In this document: positions 18,600 to 28,068 of the stretch, piece after piece
Numbering within the stretch: position 1 is the first letter of the stretch
Layout of the letters: the number at the start of each line of letters is the position of its first letter
Source of the DNA: Janthinobacterium sp. J1-1
Lineage (GTDB): Bacteria > Pseudomonadota > Gammaproteobacteria > Burkholderiales > Burkholderiaceae_D
Length of the DNA stretch: 64,000 nt
Direction: 5' to 3'
Assembly (NCBI RefSeq): GCF_030944405.1
Contig: NZ_CP132339.1
Location: forward strand, 1,240,001 to 1,304,000
Made by a program: the position numbers and the translations under genes
Notes under the pieces: model-generated
Seen by the model: only the letters and a program-made list of their open reading frames with translations
What the model was told of the DNA's origin: nothing
Database searches by the model: none

Positions 18600-19687
18600 G
18601 CACTGTAAAGAACTTGAAAACAAAAAAACTGATGATCATGGCGGCCGGTACCGGCGGCCATATTTTCCCCGGCCTGGCGATAGCGCAGACCATGGTCGCG
18701 CGCGGCTGGGAAGTGAGCTGGCTGGGCACCACCCACGGCATGGAGCAGGAACTGGTGCCGAAAAGCGGCATTCCCATGGACGCCATCGCATTTTCGGGCA
18801 TGCGCGGCAAGGGCCTGGGCCACACGGTCAAGGGCGGCTTCAAGATGATCGCCAGCCTGTTCGCGATCCGCGGCTTCATTGCGCGCCGCAAGCCCGACGT
18901 GGTGATGGGCATGGGCGGCTATGTGACGGTGCCGGGCGGCCTGGTGGCGCGCCTGTGCGGCGTGCCGCTGGTGCTGGTCAATGCCGATGCGGCATTACTG
19001 TTGTCGAACAAGACACTGCTTCCGCTGGCCAAGCAGGTATGCTTCGGCTTCCCTGCGGAATTTGGCGCCGCCGCCGGCAAGGCTGTCGTCACCGGCAACC
19101 CGGTGCGCGCCGAAATCCTGGCGATGGCGCCGCCGGCGGCGCGCTTCGAGCACCGCACTGGCCCCTTGCGCATCCTGGTGGTGGGCGGCAGCCTGGGTGC
19201 GAAAGCGCTGAACGACAATCTGCCGGCCGCACTGGCCTTGATGCCGGAAGGCGAGCGTCCGCTGGTGACGCACCAGTCGGGCAAGAAAAATATCGACGCC
19301 TTGCGCGCCTCGTATGCGGCGGCGGGCGTGACGGCCAAGGTGGTCGACTTTATCGACGACATGGCGCAGGCGTATGCGGCGGCCGATCTGGTGATCTGCC
19401 GCGCCGGCGCCATCACCTTGTCGGAGCTGACGGCGGCGGGCGTGGCCAGCGTGCTGGTGCCATTGGTGGCGTCGACCACCAGCCACCAGCGCAATAATGC
19501 GCAATGGATGGCGCAGCAGGGCGCGGCAATTCATTTGCCGCAAACGGAAATGAATCCGGCGTCGCTGTGCGCCATGCTGGCGTCGTTAAAACGCGACAAC
19601 TGCCAGCAGATGGCGCAAGCGGCACTGACGGCAGGCAAGCGCGACGCCAATGAGGCGATCGCACACGTATTGGAACAATTGGCATGA
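18596..19687 (+). CDS. murG: Lipid II synthase MurG
   Basis: This peripheral inner-membrane GT-B glycosyltransferase adds GlcNAc from UDP-GlcNAc to lipid I. It has 363 residues, with the N-terminal glycine-rich loop [13 protein letters not shown], a second G loop ([12 protein letters not shown]) and the donor-site region [15 protein letters not shown]. The basic start ([10 protein letters not shown]) before the first strand is ordinary. It overlaps ftsW by 4 nt. Confidence 0.97.
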   Translation: MSTVKNLKTKKLMIMAAGTGGHIFPGLAIAQTMVARGWEVSWLGTTHGMEQELVPKSGIPMDAIAFSGMRGKGLGHTVKGGFKMIASLFAIRGFIARRKPDVVMGMGGYVTVPGGLVARLCGVPLVLVNADAALLLSNKTLLPLAKQVCFGFPAEFGAAAGKAVVTGNPVRAEILAMAPPAARFEHRTGPLRILVVGGSLGAKALNDNLPAALALMPEGERPLVTHQSGKKNIDALRASYAAAGVTAKVVDFIDDMAQAYAAADLVICRAGAITLSELTAAGVASVLVPLVASTTSHQRNNAQWMAQQGAAIHLPQTEMNPASLCAMLASLKRDNCQQMAQAALTAGKRDANEAIAHVLEQLA

Positions 19688-19697
19688 GGTTAGCTCT

Positions 19698-21101
19698 GTG
19701 AAGCATAAAGTAAACAATATCCACTTTGTCGGCATCGGCGGCAGCGGCATGAGCGGCATCGCCGAAGTGCTGGTCAACCTCGGCTACAAGGTGTCGGGCT
19801 CGGACCTGGGCAGCAATGCGGCGACGCAGCGCCTGGCGAGCCTGGGCGCGACCGTCATGCTCGGCCACGCCGCGGAACATATCGGCGACGCCGATGCGGT
19901 GGTGACCTCGGGCGCCGTGCCGCACGATAATCCCGAAGTGGCGGCCGCGCGCGCGCGCAAGATCCCTTTGGTACCGCGCGCCGTGATGCTCGGTGAATTG
20001 ATGCGTTTGAAACGCGGCATCGCGATTGCCGGCACGCATGGCAAGACCACCACCACCAGCCTGGTCGCGTCCGTGCTGGCGCAGGGCGGCCTCGATCCGA
20101 CGTTCGTCATCGGTGGCCGGCTGACCAGCGCCGGCGCCAACGCCAAGCTGGGCTCGGGCGACTACCTGGTGGCCGAAGCCGATGAATCGGACGCGTCGTT
20201 CCTGAACCTGACGCCGATGATCGAAGTCATCACGAATATCGATGCCGATCACATGGACACCTACGAGCACGATTTTGAAAAACTCAAGCAGGCCTTCGTG
20301 CAGTTCACGCATCGTTTGCCGTTCTATGGCCGCGCCATGCTGTGCGTCGACGATCCGCACGTGCGCGCCATCATCCCGTTCGTCACCAAGCCGGTCACCA
20401 CCTACGGCTTTGCCGAGGACGCGCAGGTACGCGCCATCAATGCGCGCGCGGTCGGCCTGGAAATGCATTTCACGGTGCTGCAGGACGGTTATCAGGACCT
20501 CGACGTGGTGCTGAACCAGCCCGGCATGCACAATGTGCAGAACGCCTGTTCGGCGATCGCGATCGCGCGCGAAATCGGCATCGCCGACAGCGCCACCCAG
20601 CAGGGCCTGGCCGAATTTTCCGGCGTCGGCCGGCGCTTCACGCGCTATGGCGACGTGGCGCTGCCGAACGGCGGCAGCTTCGCCCTGGTCGACGATTTCG
20701 GCCACCATCCGGTGGAAACCGAAGTCACCCTGGCCGCCGCGCGCGCCGCCTATCCGGGCCGCCGCCTGGTGCTGGCCTTCCAGCCGCACCGCTACAGCCG
20801 CACGCGCGACCTGTTCGAAGATTTCGTCAAGGTGCTGGGCGCGCCGGACGTGCTGCTGCTGTCGGAAGTGTACGCGGCCGGCGAAGCGCCTATCGTGGCC
20901 GCCGACGGCCGTTCGCTGGCCCATGCGCTGCGCGCGCGCGGCAAGATCGAACCGATCTTCGTCGAGTCCATGACCGACATGGCCGACACCATCATGAGCG
21001 TGGCGCGCGATGGCGACGTCGTGCTGACCATGGGCGCCGGTTCGATCAGCGGCGTGCCGCAACAACTGACCACCTATTCAACCAACACTGCAAAGGCCTG
21101 A
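19698..21101 (+). CDS. murC: UDP-MurNAc:L-alanine ligase MurC
   Basis: MurC adds the first amino acid of the stem peptide. It has 467 residues, starting [20 protein letters not shown], with the ATP motif [10 protein letters not shown] near 113-122, EADESDASF and [10 protein letters not shown] longer in-frame ATG at 19650 lies inside murG. I chose GTG 19698 because TGAGGT sits 7 nt before it and homologues begin at this point. It lies 10 nt after murG. Confidence 0.95.
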   Translation: MKHKVNNIHFVGIGGSGMSGIAEVLVNLGYKVSGSDLGSNAATQRLASLGATVMLGHAAEHIGDADAVVTSGAVPHDNPEVAAARARKIPLVPRAVMLGELMRLKRGIAIAGTHGKTTTTSLVASVLAQGGLDPTFVIGGRLTSAGANAKLGSGDYLVAEADESDASFLNLTPMIEVITNIDADHMDTYEHDFEKLKQAFVQFTHRLPFYGRAMLCVDDPHVRAIIPFVTKPVTTYGFAEDAQVRAINARAVGLEMHFTVLQDGYQDLDVVLNQPGMHNVQNACSAIAIAREIGIADSATQQGLAEFSGVGRRFTRYGDVALPNGGSFALVDDFGHHPVETEVTLAAARAAYPGRRLVLAFQPHRYSRTRDLFEDFVKVLGAPDVLLLSEVYAAGEAPIVAADGRSLAHALRARGKIEPIFVESMTDMADTIMSVARDGDVVLTMGAGSISGVPQQLTTYSTNTAKA

Positions 21102-21102
21102 C

Positions 21103-22071
21103 GTGAACGCAGCTTCAGCTATCGATGTGAAACAATTGGGCAAGGTCGGCGTCCTGTTCGGCGGCCGTTCGGCCGAACGCGAAGTGTCGCTGATGTCCGG
21201 CGCCGGCGTGCTGGCCGCCTTGCAAAGCCACGGCGTCGACGCGCATGGCTTCGACACGGGCGAGCGCTCGCTGGCCGAGCTGGCGGCCGAACATTTTGAT
21301 CGCGTGTTCATTGCGCTGCACGGCCGCTACGGCGAAGACGGCAGCCTGCAGGGCGCGCTGGAACAACTGGGCATTCCGTACACGGGCAGCGGCGTGATGG
21401 CCTGCTCGGTCGGCATGGACAAGGTCTATACCAAGATGATCTGGCTGATGCACAAGCTGCCCACGCCGCAATATGCGGTGCTGGCCGACGACGCCAATCT
21501 GGCGCAAGTGGCCGCAGAACTGGGCTTGCCGCTGATCGTCAAGCCGCCGCATGAAGGGTCGAGCATCGGCATCACCACCGTGCATGAGGCGTCGGCCTTC
21601 CAGGCCGCGTACGACATCGCCGCCGCTCTCGATGATTCGGTGCTGGCCGAGCAGTTCATCCAGGGCCGCGAATTCACGGTGGCGATCCTGGGCCATGGCG
21701 CCACCGCGCGCGCGCTGCCGCCGATCGAGATCGTCGCCCCGCAAGGCAATTACGACTACCAGAACAAGTATTTCACGGACGTGACGCAGTATTTCTGCCC
21801 GCCGGAGCTGGACCCGGCGATCCTGGCCGAGATGGAGCGCATCGCGCTGGCCGCCTATCGCGCCCTGGGCTGCGAAGGCTGGGGACGGGTGGACGTGCTG
21901 ATGCGCAGTGCCGACAGCGCGCTGTTCCTGCTGGAGGTGAACACCTCGCCCGGCATGACCGGCCACTCGCTGGTGCCGATGGCGGCGCGCGCGGTGGGCA
22001 TCAGCTATGAAGACCTGTGCCTGGAAATCGTCGCTTCGGCACGTTTGAAAATCAGCAAGGGACAGCACTGA
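21103..22071 (+). CDS. ddl: D-alanine:D-alanine ligase
   Basis: This ATP-grasp enzyme supplies D-Ala-D-Ala to MurF. It has 322 residues, with [17 protein letters not shown] at the N-terminus, [25 protein letters not shown] and the C-terminal [16 protein letters not shown] signature. It starts with GTG one base after the murC stop, indicating translational coupling. Confidence 0.96.
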   Translation: MNAASAIDVKQLGKVGVLFGGRSAEREVSLMSGAGVLAALQSHGVDAHGFDTGERSLAELAAEHFDRVFIALHGRYGEDGSLQGALEQLGIPYTGSGVMACSVGMDKVYTKMIWLMHKLPTPQYAVLADDANLAQVAAELGLPLIVKPPHEGSSIGITTVHEASAFQAAYDIAAALDDSVLAEQFIQGREFTVAILGHGATARALPPIEIVAPQGNYDYQNKYFTDVTQYFCPPELDPAILAEMERIALAAYRALGCEGWGRVDVLMRSADSALFLLEVNTSPGMTGHSLVPMAARAVGISYEDLCLEIVASARLKISKGQH

Positions 22072-22072
22072 C

Positions 22073-22891
22073 ATGTGGCACGACGCTAAAAGCCTCAATA
22101 CGACCGCCAACGGCCTGATGGCCTTTGTGCTGGTCGTGTGCGTGGCCGCCGGCGTGTGGTGGGTGTCGCAGCGTCCGATGTTCGACCTGCGCACCATCAC
22201 GGTGGAAAGCGTCGATGCGAAGGGGTTGCGGCATGTGAATTACCTGACCCTGCGCGCCGGCACGCAAAACCGCATCAAGGGCAATTTCTTCACCAGCAAC
22301 CTGGAAAACGTGCGCAGCGTGTTCGAATCGGTACCCTGGGTGCGCCGCGCCAGCGTGCGCCGCGAGTGGCCGAACCAGCTGATCGTGGCGCTGGAAGAGC
22401 ATGAGGCGCTCGGTACCTGGGGCGAGGATGGCCGCCTGCTGTCGGTCAAGGGCGATGTGTTTACCGCCAACGTGGCCGAAGCCGAGGACGATCATGAGTT
22501 GCCCGCGTTTTCGGGACCGGACGGCAGCGAGAAGGACGTGCTGGCGACCTATGTGAACCTGGCCAAATGGTTCGCGCCGCTGAAGATGGCGCCCGAATCG
22601 CTGTCCTTGTCGAGCCGCTATGCGTGGACCGTCAAACTGAACAACGGCATGAGCGTGGCGCTGGGGCGCGAACAGAATCACACGACCCTGAAGGCAAGGG
22701 TGGACCGGCTGGTGGGCATCTATCCGCAACTGGCCAGCCGCCTGGACAATATCGACACCATCGACATGCGTTACCAGAATGGACTGGCCCTGAGTTCGGC
22801 CGGCCTGGTGATACCGGCCGAAGGCAAGGATGGCAGGCCGGCGCCGGCCATCCGGAAAAAAACCAGCAGTGCGACCAAAAAACCGGCTTGA
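22073..22891 (+). CDS. ftsQ: Cell division protein FtsQ
   Basis: This is the bitopic hub of the FtsQLB complex. It has 272 residues: a cytoplasmic tail of about 13 residues, a transmembrane helix at about 14-32 (GLMAFVLVVCVAAGVWWVS), a POTRA domain starting near FDLRTITVES and the FtsQ beta domain. The C-terminus is a Lys/Pro/Ser-rich tail. It starts 1 nt after the ddl stop. Confidence 0.95.
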   Translation: MWHDAKSLNTTANGLMAFVLVVCVAAGVWWVSQRPMFDLRTITVESVDAKGLRHVNYLTLRAGTQNRIKGNFFTSNLENVRSVFESVPWVRRASVRREWPNQLIVALEEHEALGTWGEDGRLLSVKGDVFTANVAEAEDDHELPAFSGPDGSEKDVLATYVNLAKWFAPLKMAPESLSLSSRYAWTVKLNNGMSVALGREQNHTTLKARVDRLVGIYPQLASRLDNIDTIDMRYQNGLALSSAGLVIPAEGKDGRPAPAIRKKTSSATKKPA

Positions 22892-22942
22892 CCGAATAAT
22901 CAAAGTAATTAAACCAATAGCCCAAAAAACTAGGCGACAGAA

Positions 22943-24175
22943 ATGACAAAAGACGCGAAGAACCTGATCGTCGGCCTCGACATCGGCACCTCGAAAGTGG
23001 TGGCGGTGGTAGCCGAAGTGATGTCCGATGGACGCCACGAAGTGATCGGGCTGGGCCAGCACGAATCGAAGGGCCTGAAAAAAGGCGTGGTGGTCAATAT
23101 CGAGGCCACGGTGGAGTCGATCCAGCGCGCGCTCGAAGAAGCCGAGCTGATGGCCGACTGCAAGATCCGCAATGTGTATGCCGGCATCGCGGGCAGCCAT
23201 ATCCGCAGCTTCAATTCGAGCGGCATGGTGGCCATCAAGGACAAGGAAGTGACGGCCACCGACGTGGCGCGCGTCATCGAGACGGCAAAAGCGGTTAACA
23301 TTCCGACCGACCAGCAATTGCTGCATACGGTGCCGCAGGAATTCATCGTCGACAGCCAGGAAGATGTGCGCGAGCCGATCGGCATGAGCGGCATCCGCCT
23401 GGAGGTCAAGGTGCATATCGTCACCGGCGCCGTATCGGCGGTGCAGAACATCGTCAAGTGCGTGCGCCGCTGCGGCCTCGAAGTCTCCGACCTGATCCTG
23501 CAGCCGATGGCCTCGGCCGACGCGGTGCTGACCCCGGATGAAAAAGAGCTGGGCGTGGTCCTGATCGACATCGGCGGCGGTACCACCGACGTGGCGGTGT
23601 TTTCCGATGGCGCGATCCGCCATACGGCAGTGATCCCGATCGCCGGCGACCAGATCACCAACGACATCGCGATGGCCTTGCGCACCCCGACCGCGGAAGC
23701 GGAAGAGATCAAGATCCGCTACGGCGTGGCCAAGCAGGTGCTGGCCGATCCGGGCGAGTCGCTGGAAGTGCCGGGCCTGGGTGACCGTGGTCCGCGCAAC
23801 CTGTCGCGCCAGGCGCTGGCGGCGGTGATCGAGCCGCGGGTGGAGGAGCTGTTCGCGATGGTGCACCAGGTGGTGCGCGAGTCGGGCTACGAGGGCGTGC
23901 TGTCGTCGGGCATCGTGCTGACGGGCGGCACGGCCATCATGCCTGGCATGGTGGAGATGGCGGAAGACATCTTTTTGAAACCGGCGCGCCTGGGCACGCC
24001 GGAGTATCGCGGCCAGCTGGCCGACGTGGTGCGCAGTCCGCGCTACGCGACTGTGCTGGGACTGCTGCTGGAAGCGAAAAAGCAATACCTGCGCGGGCAT
24101 ATCGTGACGCGCCAGGATGGCTCGGTGAAGGCAGTCTGGCAGCGCATGAAGGAATGGTTTTTAGGGAATTTTTAA
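22943..24175 (+). CDS. ftsA: Cell division protein FtsA
   Basis: This actin-like ATPase anchors FtsZ filaments to the membrane. It has 410 residues, with phosphate-binding loops GLDIGTSKV near residue 10 and LIDIGGGTTD near 209, the 1C subdomain (HVITGA-type segment HIVTGAVSAVQN), and a C-terminal amphipathic membrane-targeting helix (VKAVWQRMKEWFLGNF). The 51 nt gap after ftsQ is AT-rich. Confidence 0.97.
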   Translation: MTKDAKNLIVGLDIGTSKVVAVVAEVMSDGRHEVIGLGQHESKGLKKGVVVNIEATVESIQRALEEAELMADCKIRNVYAGIAGSHIRSFNSSGMVAIKDKEVTATDVARVIETAKAVNIPTDQQLLHTVPQEFIVDSQEDVREPIGMSGIRLEVKVHIVTGAVSAVQNIVKCVRRCGLEVSDLILQPMASADAVLTPDEKELGVVLIDIGGGTTDVAVFSDGAIRHTAVIPIAGDQITNDIAMALRTPTAEAEEIKIRYGVAKQVLADPGESLEVPGLGDRGPRNLSRQALAAVIEPRVEELFAMVHQVVRESGYEGVLSSGIVLTGGTAIMPGMVEMAEDIFLKPARLGTPEYRGQLADVVRSPRYATVLGLLLEAKKQYLRGHIVTRQDGSVKAVWQRMKEWFLGNF

Positions 24176-24325
24176 GGGCCTGAAGTTCGCCCGGCGGTAC
24201 AGGTTTTTTGGCGGCAGCGCAAATACATATAACTTATTTTAAATTTAACCGCAGTTTTCAATCTCCAGTTCTCCTAACGATATGAGGCCTGGCGCTTGGA
24301 AACCGCATTCTGATAGGAGCACATC

Positions 24326-25534
24326 ATGGAGTTCGATATGGTCGATAACACAGCTTTAGGTACCGTCATCAAGGTAGTCGGCGTCGGCGGTGCGGGTGGC
24401 AATGCAGTTCAACACATGATCAACAAAGGCATGTCGGGCGTGGAGTTCATTGCCGCCAACACCGACGCTCAAGCCCTGTCGACGTCCAAGGCGCACAACA
24501 TCATCCAGATCGGCGATACCGGCCTGGGCGCCGGGATGAAGCCGGCCGTCGGCCGCCAGCTGGCAGAGGAATCGCGCGCACGCATCGCCGATTCGCTGCG
24601 CGGCGCGCACATGGTGTTCATCGCCGCCGGCATGGGCGGCGGCACCGGCACCGGCGCCGCGCCGATCGTGGCCGAAGTGGCCAAGGAACTGGGCGCGCTG
24701 ACGGTGGCCGTGGTCTCCAAGCCGTTCTCGTACGAAGGCCAGAAGTGCATGGACATCGCCGACGAAGGCCTGGAGCAGCTGTCCCTGCACGTCGATTCGC
24801 TGATCATCATCCTCAATGAAAAACTGGAAGAGATCTACGAAGACGAAAGCATGCTGGAATGGATGCAGCACGCCGACGATGTGCTCAACAACGCGGTGGC
24901 CGGCATTGCCGAGATCATCAACGTGCCGGGCCATATCAACGTCGACTTCAACGACGTGAAAACCATCATGGGCGAGCAGGGCAAGGCGATGATGGGTACC
25001 GCCACCGCTTCGGGCGTGGACCGCGCGCGCATCGCGGCCGAACAGGCGGTCGCCTCGCCGCTGCTGGACGGTATTGATCTGTCCGGCGCGCGCGGCGTGC
25101 TGGTCAACGTCACGGCCAGCCGTGGCCTGAAGGGCAAGGAGATCAAGGAAGTCATGGCGGCCGTGCGCGCCTTTGCGGCACCGGATGCGTCGATCGCGCA
25201 AGGTATCGCCTACGACGACGACATGGGCGACGATATCCGCGTCACCGTGGTGGCTACCGGCCTGGGCCGCGCCAAGAAAAACATCCAGCTGGTACCGCAG
25301 CAAGTGCTGCGCACCGGCACCCACAACAGCCCGCTGACCCCATCTGCTGCGATGGGCGCCGCGCAAACCGTGACCACCACGGTCGGCGCGGCCACGCCGG
25401 CGGCGGGCTTTGACGGCATGAAGGCGCCAGCCGTATGGCGCCGTGAAACCGCTTCCGAGCAGGTGCGCGCGATGGAAAAGAATGGCATGGAGACGTATGA
25501 CATTCCAGCTTTCCTGCGCAAACAGGCTGATTGA
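24326..25534 (+). CDS. ftsZ: Cell division GTPase FtsZ
   Basis: This tubulin homologue forms the Z ring. It has 402 residues. The tubulin signature GGGTGTG is at 104-110, preceded by VGVGGAGGNAVQHM. A variable linker runs from about 325 to 385, and the conserved tail YDIPAFLRKQAD at the extreme C-terminus binds FtsA and other partners. AGGAG about 7 nt upstream supports the start. The 150 nt AT-rich gap after ftsA probably holds an ftsZ-specific promoter, but I could not fix its hexamers. Confidence 0.98.
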   Translation: MEFDMVDNTALGTVIKVVGVGGAGGNAVQHMINKGMSGVEFIAANTDAQALSTSKAHNIIQIGDTGLGAGMKPAVGRQLAEESRARIADSLRGAHMVFIAAGMGGGTGTGAAPIVAEVAKELGALTVAVVSKPFSYEGQKCMDIADEGLEQLSLHVDSLIIILNEKLEEIYEDESMLEWMQHADDVLNNAVAGIAEIINVPGHINVDFNDVKTIMGEQGKAMMGTATASGVDRARIAAEQAVASPLLDGIDLSGARGVLVNVTASRGLKGKEIKEVMAAVRAFAAPDASIAQGIAYDDDMGDDIRVTVVATGLGRAKKNIQLVPQQVLRTGTHNSPLTPSAAMGAAQTVTTTVGAATPAAGFDGMKAPAVWRRETASEQVRAMEKNGMETYDIPAFLRKQAD

Positions 25535-25560
25535 TTTCGTCCCGCATGGGGCGTGACTGC

Positions 25561-25583
25561 GGCGGCCTTTTGGCCGCCGTTTT
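25561..25583 (+). terminator. Terminator after ftsZ
   Basis: GGCGGCC-TTTT-GGCCGCC followed by GTTTTC, 26 nt after the ftsZ stop. It closes the dcw cluster. Confidence 0.8.
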
Positions 25584-25701
25584 CTTGATGTCAGCCTTTG
25601 CTTTCATGGGGGATTTCTGCACAAAGATGGCAAGTCAGGCATACTGTTGCGCAGCGTCGGCGGCAAGCCGGCTTTTCCCCATATAGTAAAAAGGAGTCAC
25701 C

Positions 25702-26208
25702 ATGACGATCAAGATCGGCGATACCCTGCCGGAAGGCACCCTGGCTGAATTCATCGAAACCGAAACCGAAGGCTGCGCGCTGGGACCGAACACGTTCAAC
25801 GTGCAGGACCTGGCCAAGGGCAAGAAGATCGCCATCTTCGGCCTGCCAGGCGCGTTCACGCCAACCTGCTCGGCACAGCATGTGCCAGGTTATGTGCAGC
25901 ACGCCGCAGCGCTGAAGGCCGCCGGCGTCGATGAAATCTGGTGCATCTCCGTCAACGACGCGTTCGTGATGGGCGCCTGGGGCCGTGACCAGAAGGCCAC
26001 CGGCATCGTGCGCATGATGGGCGATGGCAATGCTGCCTACAGCAAGGCCCTGGGCCTGGACGCCGACTTCTCCAAGCACGGCATGGGCACGCGCTCGCAG
26101 CGCTACTCGCTGCTGGCCGACAACGGCGTGGTGACGCAATTGAACATCGAGCAGGGCGGCAAGTTTGAAGTGTCGAATGCCGAGACCTTGCTGGGCCAGT
26201 TGAAGTAA
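25702..26208 (+). CDS. Peroxiredoxin (Prx5-type thiol peroxidase)
   Basis: This enzyme reduces hydrogen peroxide and alkyl peroxides with a cysteine thiol. The 168-residue thioredoxin-fold protein has the active-site motif PGAFTPTCS, with peroxidatic Cys56. Further cysteines are Cys25 and Cys81. The sequence resembles the Prx5 / AhpE-like group often annotated as redoxin-domain protein. AAGGAG precedes the start. A peroxiredoxin between ftsZ and lpxC is usual in this family of bacteria. Confidence 0.93.
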   Translation: MTIKIGDTLPEGTLAEFIETETEGCALGPNTFNVQDLAKGKKIAIFGLPGAFTPTCSAQHVPGYVQHAAALKAAGVDEIWCISVNDAFVMGAWGRDQKATGIVRMMGDGNAAYSKALGLDADFSKHGMGTRSQRYSLLADNGVVTQLNIEQGGKFEVSNAETLLGQLK

Positions 26209-26229
26209 TGTTGGATTCTGCGGCATTTG

Positions 26230-26257
26230 TTGGATTACGCGCTACGCGCTAATCCAA
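26230..26257. repeat. REP-like palindrome (variant copy)
   Basis: TTGGATTA (26230-26237) and TAATCCAA (26250-26257) are inverted around a CGCG-rich loop, followed by CCTACG. The same palindrome with CGAC instead of CAAC occurs twice after lpxC (29941-30048). It lies between the peroxiredoxin and its terminator, as REP elements often do. Confidence 0.75.
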
Positions 26258-26267
26258 CCTACGATGT

Positions 26268-26300
26268 AAAAAAACGGCGCCTTTGACGGCGCCGTTTTTT
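26268..26300. terminator. Bidirectional terminator
   Basis: A run of A, then CGGCGCC, loop TTTGAC, GGCGCCG and TTTTTT. The symmetric A- and T-tracts let it serve the peroxiredoxin on the plus strand and the convergent methyltransferase on the minus strand, whose stop codon lies in the T-tract. Confidence 0.88.
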
Positions 26301-27066
26301 ATTGCACCACCGGTTTTGTGGCCTCGAACAGGGCCGCGTCGATATCGAAGGAATAATCGCCTTGCAGCGCAAAATACTGGCGCGCTTCCTCGGGCGCCGC
26401 GTCGAACAGGTTGCGGATGGCGGCGATGCGCTGCTCCGGCGTGCGCATGCGCGCCACCCACTCGTCAAATTGCATGGTCAGCTTCCACACGCTGCGCAGG
26501 CTGTGCGCGAAACCGGCGTTATCGAACTTGGCGCCCCATTCGCAGGTACGGTAGTCGCGCACGTGCGAGCCGTCGCGCAGCAGTTCCACCGCCTGCAAGG
26601 TGGTGTCGTACAGGGCGGTTTTCGGCGCCACGATATCGACCACCAATAAAGTGCCGTTGGGGCGCAGCACGCGCCAGGCTTCGGCCAGCGCGCCGGCCAC
26701 ATCATTCCAGTGGTGGGCCGAAAAGCGCGTGACAACCATGTCGAAACTGGCGTCGGCGAACGGCAGGCTGGCCACGTCGCCCTGGCGCGTGCTGATATTG
26801 TCCAGGCCGCGCTGCACTTTGGCGTGTTCGACCACGTCCAGCATGGGCTGGGCCAGGTCGTAGGCGACGACAGACGCGGCCACCGGCGCGACGGCAAAGC
26901 TGGCGTGGCCGGCGCCGCAGCCCAGGTCCAGCACCTCGGGGCGGCCATGGCGGCGCGCCGCTTCCTGCATCAGTACCAGGTCGGCTCCTTGCGCGTGGAC
27001 GGCGCTGCAGAGGTATGCGTTGGCGGTCTTGCCGAACTGCTCGGTAATGACATCGTGCTGTTGCAT
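26299..27066 (-). CDS. Class I SAM-dependent methyltransferase
   Basis: This 255-residue Rossmann-fold methyltransferase belongs to the UbiE/Methyltransf_11 type. Motif I is LDLGCGAGHASFAVA, followed by an acidic residue after VVAYD, FADASFDMVVTRFSAHHW and VLRPNGTLLVVD. The start at MQQHDVITEQFGKTA is supported by GGGAGC upstream; an alternative start 20 codons earlier lacks homology to the family. The substrate is unknown. It is divergent from a MmyB-type regulator, which may control it. Confidence 0.85.
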   Translation of the reverse strand: MQQHDVITEQFGKTANAYLCSAVHAQGADLVLMQEAARRHGRPEVLDLGCGAGHASFAVAPVAASVVAYDLAQPMLDVVEHAKVQRGLDNISTRQGDVASLPFADASFDMVVTRFSAHHWNDVAGALAEAWRVLRPNGTLLVVDIVAPKTALYDTTLQAVELLRDGSHVRDYRTCEWGAKFDNAGFAHSLRSVWKLTMQFDEWVARMRTPEQRIAAIRNLFDAAPEEARQYFALQGDYSFDIDAALFEATKPVVQ

Positions 27067-27136
27067 GGTTTGCTCCCGTAAGTGTTGGTGTACAGGCAGA
27101 ATAGAGGCAGTTTTATCCTGTAACAAGACAAGAAGT

Positions 27137-27148
27137 TATACTGGTATA
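27137..27148. promoter_or_regulatory. Possible operator between the methyltransferase and regulator genes
   Basis: TATACTGGTATA is a perfect 12 bp palindrome 23 nt before the regulator start, in the 104 nt divergent intergenic region. It is the obvious candidate for binding by the adjacent XRE/MmyB protein, but this is inference from position and symmetry. Confidence 0.4.
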
Positions 27149-27170
27149 TTGACTACCACCCAAGGACGCC

Positions 27171-27947
27171 ATGTCGCACAAGCTTGCCGAATTCATCCGC
27201 GCCCGGCGCGAAGCCGTCACCCCCGCCATGGCCGGCCTGCCCGGTGGCGGACGGCGCCGCACGCCGGGCTTGCGCCGTGAAGAGCTGGCGCAGCTGGTTG
27301 ACGTCAGCCCGACCTGGCTGACCTGGCTGGAGCAGGGGCGGCCCGTGTCGGCGTCGGCCAAGATGCTGGCGCGCCTGGCGCAGGTGCTGCAGCTGAGCAC
27401 GGCCGAGCGGGCGTATCTGTTCGAGGTGGCCGACAAGGCCGATCCCGAGCATGGCGAGGCGCACGGGGGCGGTACCGGCAGCGAGGAGCTGGCCGCGATT
27501 GTCGCCGCCATCGATGCGCCGGCCTATATGCTGGACCAGCAGTGGAATGCGGTGGCCTGGAATGCGCCGGCGGCCGAGCTGTTTGCCGGCTGGCTCAACG
27601 TGGACCCGGCCGGGACGCCGAACCAGCTGCGCTTTATGTTCATGACACCGCAGGCAAGAACACTGATCGCCAACTGGCCCGAGCGCGCGCAGCGCCTGGT
27701 GGCCGAGTTTCGCGCCGATGTGGGACGCCATGCGGACCAGGCGCCGCTGGCCGGCTTGATCGCCGAACTGTCCGGCGCCAGCACGGAGTTTCGCCACTGG
27801 TGGGGCGCGCAGCAGGTGCTGGGGCGCGACGGCGGATTGCGCCGCTTCCAGCATCCGGCTCAAGGCGCGCTGGAGTTCAATCAGGTCACCCTGCACCTGG
27901 CGCGCCAGCATGAGGTGAAACTGGTGATGTTGTTGCCGGTGTCGTAA
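27171..27947 (+). CDS. XRE-family regulator with MmyB-like ligand-binding domain
   Basis: The 258-residue protein has an N-terminal helix-turn-helix (about 8-75), including the characteristic RRTPGLRREELAQLVDVSPTWLTWLEQGR of this family, here quoted in part for orientation: PGLRREELAQLVDVS. The C-terminal MmyB-like domain (about 100-250) has AYMLDQQWNAVAWNAPA and ends NQVTLHLARQHEVKLVMLLP, a fold thought to bind a small hydrophobic ligand. It is divergent from the methyltransferase, so local regulation of that gene is likely. Related proteins often control adjacent oxidoreductases or methyltransferases. Confidence 0.88.
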   Translation: MSHKLAEFIRARREAVTPAMAGLPGGGRRRTPGLRREELAQLVDVSPTWLTWLEQGRPVSASAKMLARLAQVLQLSTAERAYLFEVADKADPEHGEAHGGGTGSEELAAIVAAIDAPAYMLDQQWNAVAWNAPAAELFAGWLNVDPAGTPNQLRFMFMTPQARTLIANWPERAQRLVAEFRADVGRHADQAPLAGLIAELSGASTEFRHWWGAQQVLGRDGGLRRFQHPAQGALEFNQVTLHLARQHEVKLVMLLPVS

Positions 27948-28068
27948 CAGTCGCCGCCGCGCTTGTTATAATCCCCGCGACCGCGCGCTGCATCTGCACC
28001 TGCATCCGTCCCCGGTCCTGGCTCCGGCCGTCGCCATGATGACGGTTTCTCTCCTGCCAGGAGTTGCT